Of a stretch of 45,532 nt of DNA, positions 42,368-45,532 are shown one piece after another (position 1 is the first letter of the stretch; each line of letters begins with the position of its first letter). The notes under the pieces are model-generated. The model made no database searches. It saw nothing but the letters and a program-made list of their open reading frames with translations, and had not been told where the DNA came from. The translations under genes and the position numbers were made by a program. Source of the stretch: Vagococcus allomyrinae. GTDB taxonomy: Bacteria > Bacillota > Bacilli > Lactobacillales > Vagococcaceae. Where the stretch lies: positions 1 through 45,532 of the forward strand of contig NZ_JAEEGA010000026.1 of NCBI RefSeq assembly GCF_017829975.1, read 5' to 3'.

Positions 42368-42747
42368 TAAATCAACTCCTTTATGCATCATTATATCCAA
42401 TCATATTTTAAAACGATACTTACAATGTTGTAACCAGCTATTTTTCTAATTAGTGGCAATATTGTAAGTGTTTTATTTTAGATGATTATATGGAAGAAAA
42501 GAAGTGGTATCAGAACAAAGTGATTTATCTCCCATTGCTAATTGTTCTGGGGGCTTGGTATTGGCGTGAACTACGTTACTTTTTTTGCATAATAATTATT
42601 TTTGTGAGCTCCTTATGAAGTTAATTGCGAACTATAAACAGTGACTGTGAGTTCGTTATGGAAGTATTACCATAAGAATCAGCGACAGGATGTTGTCCAT
42701 TTGGGCCCGCATTAACTTCGCTATCAACCTGTACTTGTGAAGTGAGG
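42368..42747. other. Stretch with only a doubtful short ORF and a shifted coding frame
   Basis: The plus strand has ATG 42490 to TGA 42618 (42 codons, MEEKKWYQNKVIYLPLLIVL, one membrane helix) without a ribosome binding site. The minus strand from 42764 down to 42621 carries a coding-like frame described separately. Otherwise nothing is seen. Confidence 0.35.
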
Positions 42748-42764
42748 TCACCGTTGTTTAGATT
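42621..42764 (-). pseudogene. Out-of-frame continuation of the small membrane protein
   Basis: A start-less frame of 47 codons overlaps the end of the 42748-42948 gene and ends at TAA 42621-42623. It reads GDLTSQVQVDSEVNAGPNGQ and then HPVADSYGNTSITNSQ..., well-composed, Gly/Asn/Ser-rich and not typical of random AT-rich DNA. A single-base frameshift near the AAACAACGG at the end of the upstream gene would join the two into a protein of about 112 residues with a soluble tail. Could be mutation or a real frameshift site. Confidence 0.35.
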
Positions 42765-42948
42765 TTATCATATCAATAATTTCTATAACTGTGAGAATAC
42801 AACCAAGTAGGAGACTGATTAAGAAAAATAAAATAACTATCTTAAAGTTAAAAAAAGTTGCATAGAGTATATAAGCAAGCAGAAGAATAAAAAATAATTT
42901 GACTAGTTTGTCTTTTCTTCTCTGATGTATCCATTCTTTATCAGACAT
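42748..42948 (-). CDS. Small two-helix membrane protein
   Basis: Sixty-six residues starting at ATG 42948, eight bases after TAGGAGG. The N-terminus is basic and cytoplasmic (MSDKEWIHQRRKDK), followed by two membrane helices (about 16-34 and 36-56) and a short charged end KSKQR. Family not recognised. A plausible longer version exists if the downstream frame (42621-42764) was once joined. No neighbour suggests its function. Confidence 0.6.
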   Translation of the reverse strand: MSDKEWIHQRRKDKLVKLFFILLLAYILYATFFNFKIVILFFLISLLLGCILTVIEIIDMIKSKQR

Positions 42949-43086
42949 GCGATTTCCTCCTACAGGAAAAGCGTACCATATTTCACTCCGCTTTAAAATG
43001 TAATATTATTACCCCATTAGCATAAACAAAATTTCGAATAGTTGAAACATAATAAAAGCCCCTCTTTATTTATACGAGAGCATTGA

Positions 43087-43473
43087 ATAGAAAAAGTGCC
43101 TGCGTTCCAAGGCCAGTGGACTTTCTGGAAAGCGTAAAGTCATCAGCTTGCTGACATCTACGAGGGGTTAATTGACAATGTTCAAGAGTTTTCAATGCCT
43201 GCAGATGTACAAATTGAAAAATGGCAAGGATTCGCTGTTGCTGATGAAATAGCCTCAGATTTTTCTGATATTGCCTTAAAGTATGCCAAAGAGCTACTTG
43301 AAAACGAGTGGCTAACCTTAACTCAGTATCGTCTTTTTTTAGAGATAGATAAACGCTTAGCTGGTATGAGTAAACAGAAAGACTTATGGTCAGTGGAAGC
43401 TTTGAGAAGTGCTGATGACTGGGAAGAGTGTCGCGCAAAGGGGCGAGAATTGTTAAAAGCCTTGGGAGATTGA
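43087..43473 (+). pseudogene. Truncated gene with in-frame stop, unknown family
   Basis: One frame runs from about 43087 (IEKVPAFQGQWTFWKA) through a TAA at 43135-43137 and on through SHQLADIYEGLIDNVQEFSM to a stop at 43471-43473. The part from ATG 43195 is 92 residues, helical and charged, ending ECRAKGRELLKALGD, but it lacks a ribosome binding site. Coding character clearly extends upstream of that ATG, so this is the 3' part of a longer gene with one nonsense mutation. Family not recognised. The opposite-strand frame (43070-43477) is taken as its shadow. Confidence 0.5.
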
Positions 43474-43512
43474 TCACTAGTCACGGTTAGTTGTTTTTTA
43501 CCAAGACAAGAT

Positions 43513-43574
43513 GAGAATGCTGTCACATCGGTGTCACAAGACTCCTTTGAAGACGAGATAGCATTCTCTTTTTT
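43513..43574. terminator. Long hairpin terminator
   Basis: GAGAATGCT...TC pairs with GA...AGCATTCTC (43513-43521 with 43560-43568) and is followed by six T on the plus strand. About 17 of the first 19 bases match the hairpin after tRNA-Lys. It may also serve the convergent TfoX-C-like gene. Confidence 0.75.
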
Positions 43575-43583
43575 GTGTGTAAG

Positions 43584-43835
43584 TTAATAGGCATCAGCGA
43601 ATTTTTTCAACTCCTTCTTCGTCATCTCAGGCAACTTGTTGTAGGCAATTGACTCAATTGCCCCTTGTAAGCAGTAGAGATGAACAAGGCAAACTTCAGG
43701 ATAAAAGGCTTTCAATTTGATAAATGCCCCGCGACTTCCTAAGTCTTTCAGTTGTTCAGCTGAATGGACGCCAACCGCATTTAGTTTTTTTTCGATCGTC
43801 GTGCCGATATTTGGTAAAGATGATAATTTTTCCAC
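43584..43835 (-). CDS. TfoX C-terminal-domain-like (helix-hairpin-helix) protein
   Basis: An 83-residue protein. The pattern LSSLPNIGTTIEKKLNAVGV, then SAEQLKDLGSRGAFIKLK and CLVHLYCLQGAIESI, matches the stand-alone TfoX_C/DUF4332-type domain with a helix-hairpin-helix at the N-terminus. The start is GTG 43835, eight bases after AAAGGAGG; the GTG three codons earlier overlaps that site. Stand-alone versions are common in Firmicutes and uncharacterised; DNA or protein binding is a guess. Confidence 0.75.
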   Translation of the reverse strand: MEKLSSLPNIGTTIEKKLNAVGVHSAEQLKDLGSRGAFIKLKAFYPEVCLVHLYCLQGAIESIAYNKLPEMTKKELKKFADAY

Positions 43836-44002
43836 GATTTTCACCTCCTTTTTTAAACAAAGTGATCATGCTAGAGTTAAAACTTCCAAGAGTGTTGCCA
43901 AAATTTTGGTTCTTCCGTTAGGTTAAGCTAGAGTCGGTTGATGATGGTAGAACTTTACGACTAGGGGCAGAACTACCACACTTAATCACTTGCATTGTAC
44001 CA

Positions 44003-44041
44003 TAAAAATCACTCTCAGGTTAAGGGGCGAGCGATTTTTAT
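44003..44041 (-). terminator. Terminator after the flavodoxin-fold gene
   Basis: TAAAAATCACTC pairs with GAGCGATTTTTA (one mismatch); the minus-strand transcript from the flavodoxin-like gene would end in its U-rich arm. Confidence 0.5.
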
Positions 44042-44101
44042 GAGACCATCTGATTACTTTTGGATGAAGCGAATAAGCGTCTTAATGGTTGAGGGCGCCG
44101 G

Positions 44102-44632
44102 TTAATCATCAGTGAGTGGCGCTGTTGCTAAATAGTGATCGTTTAAGTTTTCGGCAAGTTCTTTTGCTTGAGCTAAAGCTCGCCAGTCTTTACTGGCAGG
44201 GGTGACAGCTGTTTTTAGGGAAAAAACTTTGCCAATACAATCGGTCTTAAGGTGGTGAAAGAGAATATCGGCTGAGCGCTCGGCGCTGATTGTGTCGCCA
44301 TCACCTGCACCCGCTATAATTAAGACGCCTTTTTTGTGTTTAGTGATCAATTCGATATTTCGAAACTGGCGAGCGGTCCAGAAATATTGAAAACGACTGC
44401 ACATGCTTAATAAGGGGCCGCTAAGCTCTGAAAAATAAAGAGTTGAGACGATAATCACGTTATCATACTCATTTATTTTGCTGTAAAGAGTTTGCATCTG
44501 ATCTGCCATAGGGCACTCGGTTTGTTGCCAGCAATGGCGACAGTCATTGCAAGGGCTAATGAGCTGATCGTAGGCGGAAAAGAGGGTGACCTCACCGATT
44601 AAATGCTTTCGCAATGTTTTGAAAATTTTCAT
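44102..44632 (-). CDS. NADPH-dependent FMN reductase-like protein, 5' truncated by the IS
   Basis: A 176-residue flavodoxin-fold protein. ISPCNDCRHCWQQTECPM is the Cys-rich loop of iron-sulfur flavoprotein/NQO-like reductases; LYFSELSGPLLSMCSRFQYF follows the usual PVYF-x-xSG-x-LK-x-F pattern. The annotated start is ATG 44632 (GGGGATTCT upstream), but the frame stays homologous-looking further up: SRLLHKNGDS fits the flavin phosphate loop S-x-R-x-NG-x-S. The frame is then cut by the left end of the IS200/IS605 element near 44665. The first beta strand is therefore lost and the protein is probably inactive. Confidence 0.7.
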   Translation of the reverse strand: MKIFKTLRKHLIGEVTLFSAYDQLISPCNDCRHCWQQTECPMADQMQTLYSKINEYDNVIIVSTLYFSELSGPLLSMCSRFQYFWTARQFRNIELITKHKKGVLIIAGAGDGDTISAERSADILFHHLKTDCIGKVFSLKTAVTPASKDWRALAQAKELAENLNDHYLATAPLTDD

Positions 44633-44807
44633 AGAATCCCCATTTTTATGCAATAGCCGAGAACACTCGCGACTTTAGTCGTGTAGATGAATCGGCTTCA
44701 GTTGTGGCATAGCTTTAGCTATGTTGAACAGCCGATATCATATCTATTAAAATCTTTTTGGAATTTAACGATGACATATGTTAAACTATTTCCAAGGAGG
44801 TTTTTTC

Positions 44808-45209
44808 ATGTCAGAAGTACATCATGGTCGTGGTTATGTCTATTCTATACAGTATCATTTAGTTTGGTGTGTGACATATAGACATCATATTTTGCACGGA
44901 GACATTGATACATATGTTAAAAAATTATTAAACCAGATTGCATTAGATAATGATAGTCAAATCATTGAAATGGAGTCAGATAAAGACCATATTCACTTAT
45001 TTATTGAATGCAAACCTCAACATTATATTCCTAATATAATGAAAGCATTTAAAGGCGTGTCTGCACGGCTCTTGTTGAAAGCGTATCCCGAACTTAAAAA
45101 GAGTCTGTGGGGTGGTCCTCTTTGGAATCCTAGCTACTTTGTCGCGACAGTTAGTGAAAATACAGACGAGCAAATTAGACACTACATACAACATCAAAAA
45201 AAGAAATAA
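44808..45209 (+). CDS. tnpA: IS200/IS605 family transposase TnpA
   Basis: A 133-residue Y1 HUH transposase that cuts and joins single-stranded element ends. The HUH pair is His61-Ile-His63 in KDHIHLFIE, and the nucleophile is Tyr126 in IRHYIQHQ, with Gln130 completing the site. AAGGAGG is seven bases before ATG 44808. Full length, no stops, so transposition may still be possible. Confidence 0.95.
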   Translation: MSEVHHGRGYVYSIQYHLVWCVTYRHHILHGDIDTYVKKLLNQIALDNDSQIIEMESDKDHIHLFIECKPQHYIPNIMKAFKGVSARLLLKAYPELKKSLWGGPLWNPSYFVATVSENTDEQIRHYIQHQKKK

Positions 45210-45234
45210 CTAGTAGCAAAAGAGGTGAATGGTA

Positions 45235-45532
45235 ATGTTACGCCATAAAGCGTATAAATTTAGATTGTATCCGAACGTCGAGCAGGAAATCTTAATCAAT
45301 AAAACAATCGGGTCATCTAGATTTGTCTATAATTATATGTTAAATGCTTGGAATACATCCTTTAAGGAAACTGGTAAAGGTTTATCTTATGGCAAGTGTT
45401 CTGCCATGTTGCCTTCTATGAAAAAATCAGAAGAGACATCATGGTTAAAAGAAGTTGATAGTGTCGCGTTACAATCATCTATTAAGAATTTAGCTGAATC
45501 ATTTGATCGGTTTTTCAACAAACAAACTCAAT
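45235..45532 (+). CDS. tnpB: TnpB (IS605 OrfB) RNA-guided nuclease, N-terminal part
   Basis: Ninety-nine codons from ATG 45235 (AGAGGTG upstream) to the window edge. The beginning MLRHKAYKFRLYPNVEQEIL followed by GSSRFVYNYMLNAW is the standard TnpB N-terminus. No stop or frameshift is seen in this part; the RuvC and zinc-finger regions and the guide RNA at the right end are outside the window. TnpB proteins of this family are reRNA/omega-RNA-guided DNA nucleases that help keep the element in place. Confidence 0.92.
   Translation, partial: MLRHKAYKFRLYPNVEQEILINKTIGSSRFVYNYMLNAWNTSFKETGKGLSYGKCSAMLPSMKKSEETSWLKEVDSVALQSSIKNLAESFDRFFNKQTQ

Larger units (their letters stand above)
44664..45532 (+). 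mobile_element. IS200/IS605-type insertion sequence, left part
   Basis: The left end has subterminal hairpins CGCGACT-TT-AGTCGTG (44669-44684) and CATAGCT-TT-AGCTATG (44708-44723), the imperfect DNA hairpins read by HUH transposases. They are followed by tnpA and tnpB in the same orientation. The right end is outside the window. Both hairpins share the loop-side core AGCT/GACT-TT, and the promoter-like TTGGAA ... TTAAAC lies before tnpA. The exact left boundary is estimated. Confidence 0.8.

Noticed and set aside
43070-43477. Minus-strand ORF of 135 codons
   Set aside because: Leu/Gln/Arg-rich low-quality translation with no start signal; it mirrors the better plus-strand frame.

Overview
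The window looks like chromosome from a low-GC Gram-positive bacterium of the order Lactobacillales, most likely an Enterococcus/Vagococcus-type organism. This is an inference from gene content and from AGGAGG-type ribosome binding sites. The content includes a full dltXABCD operon, a Bce-type two-component system with its ABC transporter, Spx, MecA, class Ib (nrdHIEF) and class III (nrdDG) ribonucleotide reductases, FeoAB, and a LicT-controlled beta-glucoside-type PTS. No genus can be proven from the sequence alone.

Layout. 1-3.8 kb is a decayed accessory patch: the 3' end of a tyrosine integrase, two overlapping fragments that may be toxin/immunity remnants, a secreted protein split by an A5-tract frameshift, a membrane protein, and an unknown gene with three in-frame stops. 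3.8-7.6 kb is a sugar operon (licT, EIIBCA, NagB-like) with a cre-like site over its promoter and two RAT/terminator switches. 7.7-10.8 kb is nrdDG behind a pair of NrdR boxes. 10.8-21.5 kb is a cell-envelope defence block: a divergent histidine kinase, response regulator and membrane-anchored protein, then the bceAB-like transporter and the dlt operon. Both of the latter are preceded by a similar TGTAAG-containing inverted repeat. 21.5-33.1 kb holds housekeeping genes: an EEP hydrolase, an M42 peptidase, an MBL hydrolase, lipoate ligase, a FUSC-type protein, a peptidoglycan hydrolase with KPSET repeats, a NUDIX hydrolase, a ClpP paralogue, trpS, spx, mecA and a YjjG-like HAD phosphatase. 33.1-37.1 kb is nrdHIEF on the minus strand, also with a NrdR-box pair. 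37.4-40.3 kb is a Fur-box-preceded feoA-feoB-Cys-rich operon.

40.3-45.5 kb is again accessory. A gene-free stretch carries 2.8 tandem copies of a 231-bp unit. Each unit has two copies of a near-perfect palindrome (ATGAGTGAT, 3-nt spacer, ATCACTCA). It is followed by tRNA-Lys(CUU), a second integrase 3' remnant pointing at that tRNA, small orphan genes, decayed genes, and an IS200/IS605-type element (tnpA and the start of tnpB). That element has cut off the 5' end of a flavodoxin-fold gene.

Functional themes. DNA precursor supply with and without oxygen is encoded twice, under what looks like common NrdR control. Envelope charge control (dlt) and peptide detoxification (BceAB) look like one regulon of the adjacent two-component system. 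Stress proteolysis is represented by spx, mecA and a ClpP paralogue. The most unusual unexplained structure is the palindrome-bearing 231-bp tandem array at 40501-41165.
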